Shown here one piece after another: positions 6,393-13,973 of a stretch of DNA of 32,923 bases (within the stretch, counting starts at the first letter, position 1; every line of letters begins with the position of its first letter). Source of the DNA: a virus; IMG/VR virus record IMGVR_UViG_3300032011_000063, positions 1-32,923 of that record; one strand, given 5' to 3'. The notes below the pieces were generated by a model. That model had not been told where the DNA came from, ran no database searches, and saw nothing but the letters and a program-made list of their open reading frames with translations. A program made the translations under genes and the position numbers.

Positions 6393-6680
6393 ATGAGCGA
6401 TTATGAGCAAGAGCCTATTGGGCCATACGTCAACTATTTGGATTTGATAAGTAATAAAGGCCTCAGAACCTCAATATTTGAATATCCAGAATACGTCAGG
6501 GAGGATAAAATCTTAAACAGTGGAGGGAGCCCACTTGCGAAAGTAGTGACCACTGAGGGCGAGGAGTTACACATCGTCCTAATTTCTTCCTTTGATGGCA
6601 GACATTGGTTCTGCTGGATTATCGAGCATCAAAGGTTCGACATAATGGAGACAGGAAGGCAATGGCAGAATGGCGAGTGA
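6393..6680 (+). CDS. Hypothetical 95-residue protein
   Basis: The protein starts MSDYEQEPIGPYVNYLDLIS and has a beta-rich second half with two Trp in GRHWFCWIIEHQRFD. No known family was recognised. It is the first gene after the repeat array and overlaps the phosphoesterase gene by 11 bases (start inside its last codons), which supports translation. The ribosome binding site is poor (GAGGGGG well upstream). It could act with the phosphoesterase, by position only. Confidence 0.55.
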   Translation: MSDYEQEPIGPYVNYLDLISNKGLRTSIFEYPEYVREDKILNSGGSPLAKVVTTEGEELHIVLISSFDGRHWFCWIIEHQRFDIMETGRQWQNGE

Positions 6681-7578
6681 TTTACCGTTTCACGTTTCTA
6701 AGTCGGGTAAAAATCTCTTTGATATCAACATGACTTTAAGAGGAGGTTACGCTGCTGAATGGGAGCAGTGGGTTCTTCTTTCTAGTGATAGACATTGGGA
6801 TAATCCAAAGTCGGATCACGCACTACAGAAAAAGCATCTAGACCAAGCCATGGAAAGAGATGCGATCATAATAGATGCTGGCGACTTATTCTGTGCTATG
6901 CAGGGCAAGTACGATAAGAGGTCATCTAAGTCTGACGTAAGATCAGAACATAATGTGGGTAATTACTTAGATGCTTTGATTCAAACTGGAGCAGAGTTCT
7001 TCGCCCCATACGCAAAGAACTTCGCATTGGTCGCAGCGGGTAACCATGAGACAGCTATTAAGAAAAGGCATGAGACGGATCTTACTGAGCGGTTCTGTTC
7101 TACTGTGAACTACATATCTGGTGAGACGATTCACAACGGCGGCTATTCGGGCTTTGTTCGTTTTAAGCTGACGGAGATTTACGATGGTAAACAAAAGAGC
7201 CTTGGAAGAAATGTCACGCTCCATTACTCCCACGGATATGGAGGAGGAGGCCCTGTTACCAAGGGAGTAATTCAGACGAATAGGAAAGCAACGTATCTGC
7301 CAGACGCGGACATCGTTATCTCAGGCCACGTACATGAGTCATGGCAGATAGAGTTGATGAGAGTAAGAGTCGGACGCAGTTCTATCTTCCATGATACACA
7401 GACCCATATTTGCTTGCCAACTTACAAAGAGGAATTCGGAACTGGATTCGGAGGATGGCATGTGGAAAGAGGAGCACCACCAAAACCCGTTGGAGCTGTA
7501 TGGCTTCGATTTCATTATGTAAATTCAAGAGACCCTGTTAAACGAGGATTGAAATACGATTTGATAAGAGCAACGTAG
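6670..7578 (+). CDS. Calcineurin-like metallophosphoesterase
   Basis: A 302-residue protein with the full set of binuclear metal motifs: SSDRHWDN (Asp40, His42), DAGDLF (Asp72), AAGNHE (Asn125, His126), HYSHGYGGGG (His188) and ISGHVHESW (219-222). The family hydrolyses phosphomonoesters or phosphodiesters, including nucleic acids and nucleotides; substrate cannot be told from sequence. The second motif position reads DAGD, normal for the family. Its place between the terminase and portal genes is unusual for a replication nuclease and suggests a role around packaging, DNA end processing or defence evasion, which is inference. ATG overlaps the previous gene by 11 bases. Confidence 0.85.
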   Translation: MASDLPFHVSKSGKNLFDINMTLRGGYAAEWEQWVLLSSDRHWDNPKSDHALQKKHLDQAMERDAIIIDAGDLFCAMQGKYDKRSSKSDVRSEHNVGNYLDALIQTGAEFFAPYAKNFALVAAGNHETAIKKRHETDLTERFCSTVNYISGETIHNGGYSGFVRFKLTEIYDGKQKSLGRNVTLHYSHGYGGGGPVTKGVIQTNRKATYLPDADIVISGHVHESWQIELMRVRVGRSSIFHDTQTHICLPTYKEEFGTGFGGWHVERGAPPKPVGAVWLRFHYVNSRDPVKRGLKYDLIRAT

Positions 7579-7605
7579 GAGGAGACGGATCGGAAGAGGT
7601 TTTTT

Positions 7606-7869
7606 ATGATGAAGAAGGCGATTAATATCATTCTGATTGGAGTGATATTGGGATCAATAGGATGGTACGCATGGAGGGCAGAGCAGAGAACAACTGAAGT
7701 ACGGTCACATGCTATTTCTAACTCTATGATGAGCAATAGAAATGCAATGATGCTTCAGATGTTTTTCGATACAGCTCCAGAAGAGATTATGAGAATGATC
7801 AGAATGAATAAGTGTAATTGTGGTCACGATAATCCTCTTAAAGCAATAGCGTCTGAAAAAGAAATCTAA
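7606..7869 (+). CDS. Small membrane-anchored protein
   Basis: An 87-residue protein with an N-terminal transmembrane helix (INIILIGVILGSIGWYAW, about residues 6-23), a charged helical middle and a C-terminal CNCGHDN motif. The short N-terminus MMKKA before the helix fits a signal anchor. AAGAGG lies six bases before the ATG. The architecture resembles small inner-membrane spanin-like or anchor proteins, but no conserved family was recognised and no partner is nearby. The stop overlaps the next start as TAATG. Confidence 0.55.
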   Translation: MMKKAINIILIGVILGSIGWYAWRAEQRTTEVRSHAISNSMMSNRNAMMLQMFFDTAPEEIMRMIRMNKCNCGHDNPLKAIASEKEI

Positions 7870-8129
7870 TGGACGAACACGCACAGCGGTTCTTATTGTC
7901 ACTAGAACCTACCCATCGGGAACACGAAACAGAAATAAAGAAAGGACACGTTGCCTTTAGTTGGTGGGCACCGTCCTGTATGTTGGATGTTAAAGTACAT
8001 TCCGATGGGTGGGTTCAGTGGGAGTCCACGATAGACGGAAATCAAGAGACTGGCCTATACAAATACAAAGATTCGATCCCAGACAGTCTTCACAATCTTC
8101 TTCAAAAAGTTGCTATCAAAATAAATTGA
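7869..8129 (+). CDS. Hypothetical 86-residue protein
   Basis: A soluble acidic to neutral protein with a central beta-rich segment, VAFSWWAPSCMLDVKVHSDG and the following WVQWES. No family recognised. Its ATG overlaps the preceding stop (TAATG), so it is translationally coupled to the membrane protein. It is followed by a 72-base AT-rich gap before the portal gene. Confidence 0.55.
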   Translation: MDEHAQRFLLSLEPTHREHETEIKKGHVAFSWWAPSCMLDVKVHSDGWVQWESTIDGNQETGLYKYKDSIPDSLHNLLQKVAIKIN

Positions 8130-8134
8130 ATAGA

Positions 8135-8140
8135 TATAAT
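8135..8140 (+). promoter_or_regulatory. Possible -10 element upstream of portal gene
   Basis: TATAAT occurs at 8135-8140 in the AT-rich 8130-8201 gap. The only -35-like hexamer, TTGCTA at 8110-8115, is 19 bases away inside the previous gene, so support is weak. No terminator was seen in this gap. Confidence 0.3.
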
Positions 8141-8201
8141 TCCCTTTTGTGAATAAAATATATCACTTAGATAAGTCTCAGATCAAATAGGGTTTCTCCT
8201 C

Positions 8202-9743
8202 ATGCCGACTAATATCCCTGATAAGTTAAAACATCTTAGTGCTCCGATCACAATTAATAACAACCGAAGAGTGCTTCAAAATGATTCTTCAGTTTCTTTA
8301 TTGCGAAAGAATGTCCTCAACAAACTATTAGACCCCCGGCGAGATATTGATGCCGAGTGCGGTTATCCGGAAGACATCACAGCCGCACAGTTTCGTTATC
8401 TTTACGACCGAGAAGGAATAGCAGAGCGGGTCGTTTCCATCTTCCCAAACGAATGTTGGGCGGTCGACCCTAGGGTATTTGAAAATGAGGAAGCTGAAGG
8501 TACGGATTTTGAAGATGCTTTTCTACAGCTCCAGAATAATCTAAATCTGTGGCACTTCTTGGCACGTGCTGATACGATGAGCGGTATCGGCAGATTCGGT
8601 TTGGTTCTCTTAGGCTTAGATGACGGAAAAGAACTACATGAGCCTGTTGATGGTATCGACGAAAGAGGACAGAAAGTAGGAAGCAGTCAGCACGAACTTT
8701 TGTATCTGCGAGTGTTCGATGAGTCGCTGGTTGACATCTCCAGTAAAGAAACAGACCCAAGTAATCCCAGATTTGGTCAGCCCACTTATTACAGTATCAC
8801 ATTCGGTACCATAAACGAGGGAGTCAATATAGATGAAGGGACTATGCATCGAGTCCATTGGAGTAGAGTCGTACACATAGCCGATAATAGAATGTCCAGC
8901 GAGGTCTACGGAACGTCCCGCATGCAGCCAGTTTATAATCGCCTGTATGACCTAAGAAAGTTATTAGGCGGCTCAGCTGAAATGTTTTGGAAAGGTGCTT
9001 TCCCTGGTCTATCGTTTGAAGTAAACCCAGACCTAGGTGATGTGGAGTTAGATGCTTCTGCTTTAAGAGCCGAATTTGATTCATACTCCAACGGTCTTCA
9101 AAGATACTTGGCTCTTGCAGGAGTACAAGCTAAGTCATTAGCTCCTCAAGTAGCTAATCCAGAAGCACATATTAATGCCCAGATTAAAGCCATAGCAATC
9201 ACGTTGGGCGTTCCTCATCGTATCTTTATGGGATCAGAAGCAGCACAGTTAGCAAGCTCCCAAGATAAGCAGACTTGGAATAATAGAGTTAGACACAGAC
9301 AAGAAAAGTATGTGGCTCCTATGCTGATACGGCCTTTCGTTCAAAGACTAATTGACTTAGGTATTCTACCTGAGTGTGAATACTTTGAAGTTGACTTCGC
9401 CGATATTTCTACACCAAGTGAAGAAGACAAAGCACGAGTAGCTGGTATCCAAGTAGAGTCCATCTCCAAATATATTCAGTCGGGAACAGACACATTAGTT
9501 CCGCCTCTTGAGTTTCTCACTATGATTATGGGAATGGGACAAGAGCAAGCTGAAGCTATTCTTATGGCTGCTACCGAGCAGATGCAGGCAGACATGATAG
9601 ATGAGTCTCTGGACGATGAGCTGGAAGAACCACTTGAAGAAGAACCACTTGAAGAAGAAGTGGTTGAAGAACCAGAAACAGAATTAGCTGAAGATGAATT
9701 AATTGATAATGCCTTACAAGTTGAATCACAGGAGAATAATTAA
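8202..9743 (+). CDS. Portal protein (DUF1073-like)
   Basis: A 513-residue protein with the course of a phage portal: N-terminal segment AAQFRYLYDREGIAERVVSIFP (two words of the same helix), the WAVDPRVFE strand, ADTMSGIGRFGLVLLGLDDG, the wing domain with HWSRVVHIADNR and YNRLYDLRKLLGGSAEMFWKG, and the stem helix region ITLGVPHRIFMGSEAAQLASS with the following QDKQTWNNRVRHRQ. These match the DUF1073 portal-like group. The portal forms the dodecameric DNA channel at the capsid vertex. The C-terminus (about 465-510) is a run of Glu with an EPLEEE repeat, probably disordered. ATG has no strong ribosome binding site beyond GGGTTTCTCCTC context. Confidence 0.85.
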   Translation: MPTNIPDKLKHLSAPITINNNRRVLQNDSSVSLLRKNVLNKLLDPRRDIDAECGYPEDITAAQFRYLYDREGIAERVVSIFPNECWAVDPRVFENEEAEGTDFEDAFLQLQNNLNLWHFLARADTMSGIGRFGLVLLGLDDGKELHEPVDGIDERGQKVGSSQHELLYLRVFDESLVDISSKETDPSNPRFGQPTYYSITFGTINEGVNIDEGTMHRVHWSRVVHIADNRMSSEVYGTSRMQPVYNRLYDLRKLLGGSAEMFWKGAFPGLSFEVNPDLGDVELDASALRAEFDSYSNGLQRYLALAGVQAKSLAPQVANPEAHINAQIKAIAITLGVPHRIFMGSEAAQLASSQDKQTWNNRVRHRQEKYVAPMLIRPFVQRLIDLGILPECEYFEVDFADISTPSEEDKARVAGIQVESISKYIQSGTDTLVPPLEFLTMIMGMGQEQAEAILMAATEQMQADMIDESLDDELEEPLEEEPLEEEVVEEPETELAEDELIDNALQVESQENN

Positions 9744-10460
9744 ATGCCAGACATTACAGAAGTCATCGTGGACAATGCTGATGATGGTTACGCATTGGAG
9801 AATTATTACTATGAGTCATATGATTCAGGCTCTTTCAGTAACTCATCCTCAAGATTTTATCTTTCGTGGAATACGTCTTCCGATCCGTCCATGGAGTACA
9901 CGGTTAGAAATATTTACACGAGATTCCAATCCGTTCCGATCCCAGTTGGATCAACAATAACTTCCGCTTATTTGAAATTATATTTTCATACTGGGACTAC
10001 CTACGATGGCAAGATTATGACCATCAAAGGAAACGATGTTGATGACGCTACATCCCCCACAGATGTTGATGAATTCCGTGCTTTAGCTTTAACTACTGCC
10101 GGAGTTGATTGGACGGTTGGCTCAATGAGTGGTGGGACACAATATACTTCACCAGATATTGGTTCGGTGATTTCTGAGATAGTAGGAAGAGCAGGTTGGG
10201 CGGAAAACAATGACCTTCAATTGCTGGGAACAAGTACAGGTTCTAGTTCTTCAGACAACTTTCTTTTGCAGTGGCGTTCTAGAAATTATAGTGAAGCATC
10301 TGCCCCTGAGCTTGTCATCTCTTATACGGCTCCGGCAACAACGACTACAACAACAGAAGCTCCGGCATCTGGTGATACAGTTTACGATTCAGTCATTAAA
10401 GCGGTACAACCAGCCGCTTTCAGTTTAATAGATACAGTCAATACAGAAGGAAATAGATAA
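9744..10460 (+). CDS. Beta-rich virion protein with Thr-tract linker
   Basis: A 238-residue protein. Residues 1-205 look like one jelly-roll or carbohydrate-binding-like domain, with ITSAYLKLYFHTGTTYDGK and WRSRNYSEASAPELVISYT, a pattern seen in DNRLRE-like beta domains of secreted proteins. A TTTTTTEAP linker at about 209-217 leads to a short helical tail SVIKAVQPAAFSLIDTV. The linker is the same style as in the large adhesin at 25606. It directly follows the portal stop and overlaps the next gene as TAATG. Possible role: capsid-surface decoration or fibre that binds sugars. Inference from fold pattern and position. Confidence 0.6.
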   Translation: MPDITEVIVDNADDGYALENYYYESYDSGSFSNSSSRFYLSWNTSSDPSMEYTVRNIYTRFQSVPIPVGSTITSAYLKLYFHTGTTYDGKIMTIKGNDVDDATSPTDVDEFRALALTTAGVDWTVGSMSGGTQYTSPDIGSVISEIVGRAGWAENNDLQLLGTSTGSSSSDNFLLQWRSRNYSEASAPELVISYTAPATTTTTTEAPASGDTVYDSVIKAVQPAAFSLIDTVNTEGNR

Positions 10461-10765
10461 TGCCAAACTCAATGACTCAAATTTTGACCGCGGCCACATC
10501 TGGTGAATCAGCTTCTCAGCAATGGTATGGTGGTGAAGGACAGTTTTCAGTATCGGGAACATTCGGCGGAACTGCCGCTGTTGAATTACAAATGTCTCCC
10601 GATGATGGATCAACTTGGATTCCTGTCAGCGGTTCAAGCGTGACAATTCCTGATTGTAAGTCCTTCCGATTAGGGACTTGCGATATTAGGTTAGCCATCA
10701 CGAACGAACATGGAACCACATCCATCAATGGATTTATTACTAAGACTACCGGCCAGTGGACTTAG
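10460..10765 (+). CDS. Small beta-rich virion-like protein
   Basis: A 101-residue protein, beta-strand rich with Gly/Ser/Thr: GEGQFSVSGTFGGTAAVEL followed by QMSPDDGSTWIPV. This strand-turn pattern recalls small Ig-like or decoration proteins of phage heads. It is coupled to the previous Thr-linker protein by a TAATG overlap, so the two may act together. No family assigned. Confidence 0.55.
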   Translation: MPNSMTQILTAATSGESASQQWYGGEGQFSVSGTFGGTAAVELQMSPDDGSTWIPVSGSSVTIPDCKSFRLGTCDIRLAITNEHGTTSINGFITKTTGQWT

Positions 10766-10794
10766 ATTCGGTGTAATATAAATTGGAGCATCCT

Positions 10795-11166
10795 ATGTCT
10801 GCAAAGACCTTAGAGTTTTATTGCCCTCTCTGTAAGGGAGTGCAAACAGTCCATCGCGGAATATGCAACTCTTGCGGTAAGCTAATAGGATGCTCCATTA
10901 TTAAATACGATGAGGCGGATAACTATTACGGTTGTCAAGACAATCATATGCTGATACAGGAACTACAAAAAATGACTGGTTCCAGAGATGCTCTAATCAC
11001 AAAGATGTATTCAGTATTGGTCTATAAAACAACTCACGGTATCCCTAGAGATGAGCTTATTCAAGAATCATTAAGGGACGTTAAACAGATAGCCAGAAAT
11101 GCTCTAAGGGAATTTGGGATCGATGAAGAAACACCGCCATCACCATCAATGTCGCTGTCAGAGTAG
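10795..11166 (+). CDS. Zinc-ribbon protein next to head morphogenesis gene
   Basis: A 123-residue protein. The N-terminus carries CPLC and CNSC separated by 11 residues, then CGKLIGC: a zinc ribbon. The C-terminal half is helical (residues ~60-110) and ends in an Ser/Pro-rich tail. I place the start at ATG 10795, six bases after GGAG; an in-frame TTG upstream overlaps that ribosome binding site. It overlaps the gpF-like gene by 44 bases. Function unknown; location suggests a head assembly or packaging accessory. Confidence 0.65.
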   Translation: MSAKTLEFYCPLCKGVQTVHRGICNSCGKLIGCSIIKYDEADNYYGCQDNHMLIQELQKMTGSRDALITKMYSVLVYKTTHGIPRDELIQESLRDVKQIARNALREFGIDEETPPSPSMSLSE

Positions 11167-12304
11167 TTGCCAGACTGGCCTTGCTCTAAACCAAAAAAGA
11201 GCAAGTAAGAATCCATTGAGAATGGATCCGACACGCACGACCTCCCTTCGCAACTCTTTCGTTCGTGAAGTAAATAAGAGAATGGCTCAGCTCAAACGGG
11301 CTATTCGATATGTGGTCGGCGACCTAGATGTCTTCGGGATAAAAAGATCCAATCCCTTTACTGCTAATGCCCCTGCCTTCTTCTTTGAGTCTTATGGTTT
11401 ACAGACTCCTCGGCCATCAGAAATAGAATCCATTTTAGGTATTGCTTATGATCCTAATTTCATAGCAGACGCTGGACCAATCGTAGCAGCTCAAAGCCCA
11501 TCAGCCCAGCTTACTGCTTTTCAGAAGTGGATGAAACAACAAGCAGAAGCGGGAATTATCCAAGTACCGACAGGCTTTGAGGGAGAGCCGTGGTGTGCCC
11601 CCTATATCGAATCATCCTATAAGAAAGCAATGCTCCGAACATATACGGATATTTATGGGCTATCGGCACAGGCGAGTGGTCTTGGAGGTTCTCAAGCAGC
11701 TTTTCTACAGTCTGCTTTTGCGGCACCGATAGCAACGAATCAGATACAGATATTAGCCACCAGATGCTTCCAGCAGTTAGAGGGAGTAACGGCCGCTATG
11801 GAACAGCAGATGGCACGAATACTGGCAGACGGGCTAATACATGGAAGAAGTCCGTACGTGATAGCAAGGGAATTGGAAAAGACTGTCGTTACCATGACCA
11901 AGAGGAGAGCACGAACGATAGCCAGAACAGAGATTATTCATGCCTATGCTGAAGGCCAATTAGATACTTTTGAGATAGTTGGAAAGGATGACGTTACCAT
12001 AATGGCCGAGTGGTCTACTGCTGGTGACGATAGAGTATGTGAAGCATGTAATTCATTAGAGGGCGTTGTCTTAAAAGTATCAGAAGCCCGAGGTCTAATA
12101 CCTAGACACCCTAACTGTCGCTGCGCATTTTTACCGTATGATCCTATGTTCCCTGAAAAAGGCTCTAAGACAAGAAAACAAGAGATAGAGGGAGCCATTC
12201 GGACATCAATAAAGAAAACATCCCCTAAAGGATCCTCCTTCGCAGAAGCAGTAGAGTCTTCTTCCTGGGCGGGTTCTAGTTTACCATTTTTAAGACCTAA
12301 GTAA
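11123..12304 (+). CDS. Mu gpF/SPP1 gp7-like head morphogenesis protein
   Basis: About 393 residues. The C-terminal half has the family signature: RRARTIARTEIIHAYAEGQ, then WSTAGDDRVCEACNSLEGVV and IPRHPNCRCAFLPY, with Cys/His likely binding zinc. These proteins sit near the portal, are packaged in small numbers and are needed for head assembly. The N-terminus from DPTRTTSLRNSF is the usual start of the conserved part. ATG at 11123 gives an extra His/Cys-rich leader (MKKHRHHHQCRCQ); ATG at 11222 is an alternative start exactly at the conserved segment. No toxin domain is fused at the C-terminus. Confidence 0.85.
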   Translation: MKKHRHHHQCRCQSSCQTGLALNQKRASKNPLRMDPTRTTSLRNSFVREVNKRMAQLKRAIRYVVGDLDVFGIKRSNPFTANAPAFFFESYGLQTPRPSEIESILGIAYDPNFIADAGPIVAAQSPSAQLTAFQKWMKQQAEAGIIQVPTGFEGEPWCAPYIESSYKKAMLRTYTDIYGLSAQASGLGGSQAAFLQSAFAAPIATNQIQILATRCFQQLEGVTAAMEQQMARILADGLIHGRSPYVIARELEKTVVTMTKRRARTIARTEIIHAYAEGQLDTFEIVGKDDVTIMAEWSTAGDDRVCEACNSLEGVVLKVSEARGLIPRHPNCRCAFLPYDPMFPEKGSKTRKQEIEGAIRTSIKKTSPKGSSFAEAVESSSWAGSSLPFLRPK

Positions 12305-12315
12305 GGAGACGATCC

Positions 12316-12420
12316 ATGCGTCAGTTATTATTCGATTTTATGAAAGAAGAATGTTCAAACTGTAACTGCTGTAAAAACTGTAGTTGCTGTAATTCAGATA
12401 CAGAAATAAAAGATGATTGA
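12316..12420 (+). CDS. 34-residue cysteine-cluster peptide (metallothionein-like)
   Basis: ATG at 12316 is seven bases after a strong AAGGAG. The peptide begins MRQLLFDFMKEE and then has a cluster CSNCNCCKNCSCC with seven cysteines in 13 residues, followed by an acidic tail ending KDD. The repeated NCxCC spacing looks like a metal-binding cluster as in metallothioneins, or a disulphide-rich peptide. The N-terminus is amphipathic, not a signal peptide, so a cytoplasmic metal-binding role is more likely. It follows the gpF-like gene by 11 bases and precedes the RNA structure at 12442. No family match can be claimed. Confidence 0.6.
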   Translation: MRQLLFDFMKEECSNCNCCKNCSCCNSDTEIKDD

Positions 12421-12434
12421 TTAGAATCAAACAA

Positions 12435-12441
12435 TATAAAT
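12435..12441 (+). promoter_or_regulatory. T4-late-like TATAAAT element
   Basis: TATAAAT occurs just upstream of the hairpin at 12442. A second copy at 10777-10783 precedes the zinc-ribbon gene. T4-type late promoters use TATAAATA with no -35, and the window encodes a gp55-sized sigma-like factor. AT-rich sequence makes chance matches likely, so this is only a candidate. Confidence 0.2.
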
Positions 12442-12536
12442 CCTCGTGAACGTGGTTAAGGGGTTCTCCACGACACGGGGTACGCCAGTGATGGGTGGGC
12501 GCAGAGATGCGGGGTTTGGGTACTGGCGTTTTTTAT
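12442..12536 (+). ncRNA. Two-hairpin structured RNA ending in a terminator
   Basis: Hairpin 1: CCTCGTG (12442-12448) pairs with CACGGGG (12474-12480, one G-U pair), and CGTGG (12451-12455) with CCACG (12468-12472), with an AA/A bulge and a 12-base loop. Hairpin 2 starts two bases later: ACGCCAGTG (12482-12490) pairs with TACTGGCGT (12521-12529), then a symmetric 9/9 internal loop made of GGGTGGG and GGGTTTGGG, then CGCA/TGCG closed by a GAGA tetraloop (12504-12507). A run of six or more T follows. Hairpin 2 plus the T-run satisfies an intrinsic terminator, but the internal loop with four G3 runs and the GNRA loop are more elaborate than needed. Confidence 0.7.
12482..12536 (+). terminator. 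Intrinsic terminator after the head morphogenesis operon
   Basis: The outer stem ACGCCAGT/ACTGGCGT is perfect over eight bases and is followed immediately by TTTTTTAT. It would end transcription of the portal to Cys-peptide operon before the gene at 12565. Confidence 0.7.
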
Positions 12537-12564
12537 AATAGAAATTTATTAAGGAAATAGCACA

Positions 12565-13092
12565 ATGGCTAAAACATTTAAGGCCGATTTTAACTTTCGG
12601 ACGATATGGGAGTATGTCAATACTCCAGATAGTGCGGTAGCCGATGCTCCGTCTATCAAAGATAACAACACTTTATTGATTACAGATAATCTGACGAATG
12701 GTACTGGCACTGCTGATGTTGCTAGTAAGATTTATCACGATATCCGGACACTCGCACATTCCTCTAATGAAGAGTTTGATCTGGCTGGAGTTCTTGAAGA
12801 TGCGTTTGGAGATGTTCTCACCTTTACGATTGTGAGAGGACTATTCATAATCAATAAAGAACTATCGTCTGCTGCTCCGGTATTAGAAGTCGGCGGAGCA
12901 ACTAATGCCTTCTCAAGTATCTTCGGAAGTGCTACTGATAAAGTTAAGGTGGCAGGTGCCGGGATGATAGCGTTCTGGAATCCTACTGTCGCTGGTTACG
13001 CCGTTACGGCAAGTACGGCTGATGTCATTAAGGTTGCCAATACTAGTGGTGCCGATAGCTGCACTTACCAGATAGTAATAATCGGAGAATAG
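12565..13092 (+). CDS. Putative virion protein
   Basis: A 175-residue protein with little Cys and many small residues. The middle has EEFDLAGVLEDAFGDVLTF followed by TIVRGLFIINK, then VLEVGGATNAFSSIFGS; this D-L-x-G-x-L-x-D-x-F-G-x-x-L-T-F pattern recurs, from memory, in uncharacterised phage structural-region proteins. It is beta-rich and probably a virion or decoration component. AAGGA precedes the ATG by about nine bases. It stands alone between the terminator at 12482 and the convergent minus-strand cassette. Confidence 0.55.
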   Translation: MAKTFKADFNFRTIWEYVNTPDSAVADAPSIKDNNTLLITDNLTNGTGTADVASKIYHDIRTLAHSSNEEFDLAGVLEDAFGDVLTFTIVRGLFIINKELSSAAPVLEVGGATNAFSSIFGSATDKVKVAGAGMIAFWNPTVAGYAVTASTADVIKVANTSGADSCTYQIVIIGE

Positions 13093-13093
13093 G

Positions 13094-13330
13094 TCATCTG
13101 GCTCTTTTTGGAAACTTCTTTCTCCAACTCTTCGTGAAGAACCAAGTCGGTACCCTATTTCTAGGTTGCTGAAAGGTCATCGTATCAGCGACGGCGAGAC
13201 CCCCATGCCAGATGATGGGGTTCTTGCCGTCAAGGAAAAGCTGATTCCCTTTTTCGATAGCATCTGCGATGTCATCGAATAGTTCAGTGACAATATGGCA
13301 ATAGTCGATTTTGTATTGAAGCTCAAACAT
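13094..13330 (-). CDS. Hypothetical small cassette protein
   Basis: A 78-residue protein. The N-terminal half is acidic and helical (YKIDYCHIVTELFDDIADAI), the C-terminal tail basic (KSWRKKFPKRAR). No family recognised. The ATG overlaps the stop of the next upstream gene as TAATG and is preceded by GGGGAG. It ends one base from the convergent plus-strand gene with no visible terminator between them. Third and last gene of the minus-strand cassette in the late region. Confidence 0.6.
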   Translation of the reverse strand: MFELQYKIDYCHIVTELFDDIADAIEKGNQLFLDGKNPIIWHGGLAVADTMTFQQPRNRVPTWFFTKSWRKKFPKRAR

Positions 13331-13539
13331 TAGCTAGGCAGCTCCCCTGCTTCTTCCAAAAACTCTAAGGTTGCTACGGTCTCATTCAGCTTTTCTCCTA
13401 GCTTATTAGCCAGCGACCATAAGTCTATGTTGTTTTCCAGACCGCTGTCATGGTAGAACTGCCTAGACCAGTCGAACATCTGGGCTGCCCTTTGTCTGAG
13501 TTCTACTCTTTGTTCCCATAATTCTTTTTGCGATAACAT
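13330..13539 (-). CDS. Hypothetical small helical cassette protein
   Basis: A 69-residue, almost fully helical, acidic protein (MLSQKELWEQRVELRQRAAQ and on). No family recognised. Its start has the conserved leader AAGGATCAATCAAATG, and the 12 bases before the AAGG (AATCTTAATCAC) are identical to those before the gene at 32420-32608, which strongly supports that it is expressed. Confidence 0.65.
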   Translation of the reverse strand: MLSQKELWEQRVELRQRAAQMFDWSRQFYHDSGLENNIDLWSLANKLGEKLNETVATLEFLEEAGELPS

Positions 13540-13575
13540 TTGATTGATCCTTGTGATTAAGATTAAGATTTTGAA

Positions 13576-13959
13576 TTAAGCATTGAAACGATTGCGAAGA
13601 TTTGCTTGACGTATGCGGTCGTGATTGGCTATCATTTCCACTTGTCGTGCTTGATCTTTGAACCAGCAGTTCCATTCTTCTGCTGCGTATACGGTTAGGA
13701 ACAAGTTAAAAGGATTGGCTTTGCGTTCTGATTCTTCTCGTCCGTTAGGAGTTATGCGAACCAGCGAGTAAGTGCCGTCATCAAAAACAAGTACTTGAAG
13801 ATGAACTTCTTCATCGTTTACGTTCCAGCCGATTCGTGCTACTTGACCGCTGAAAGGAGCAAAAGCATCTTTGTTGTATTCTGTTACTGGAGTGGTGTTG
13901 AATACACCTTTAACAAAGCTTTCTAAATTTTTGAAGTCTTGTTTAGTTGGATGATTCAT
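13576..13959 (-). CDS. Hypothetical protein heading the 13-kb minus-strand cassette
   Basis: A 127-residue protein, beta-rich in the middle (EEVHLQVLVFDDGTYSLVRI) and helical at the C-terminus. It starts MNHPTKQDFKNLESFVKGVF. No family recognised. It has the conserved AAGGATCAATCAGATG leader and a full copy of the shared promoter block directly upstream, so it is the first gene of a three-gene operon embedded in the plus-strand late region. Confidence 0.65.
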   Translation of the reverse strand: MNHPTKQDFKNLESFVKGVFNTTPVTEYNKDAFAPFSGQVARIGWNVNDEEVHLQVLVFDDGTYSLVRITPNGREESERKANPFNLFLTVYAAEEWNCWFKDQARQVEMIANHDRIRQANLRNRFNA

Positions 13960-13973
13960 CTGATTGATCCTTG

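Noticed and set aside
12442-12536. tRNA or tmRNA-like element
   Set aside because: No cloverleaf, anticodon arm or CCA end fits; the pairing forms two plain hairpins.
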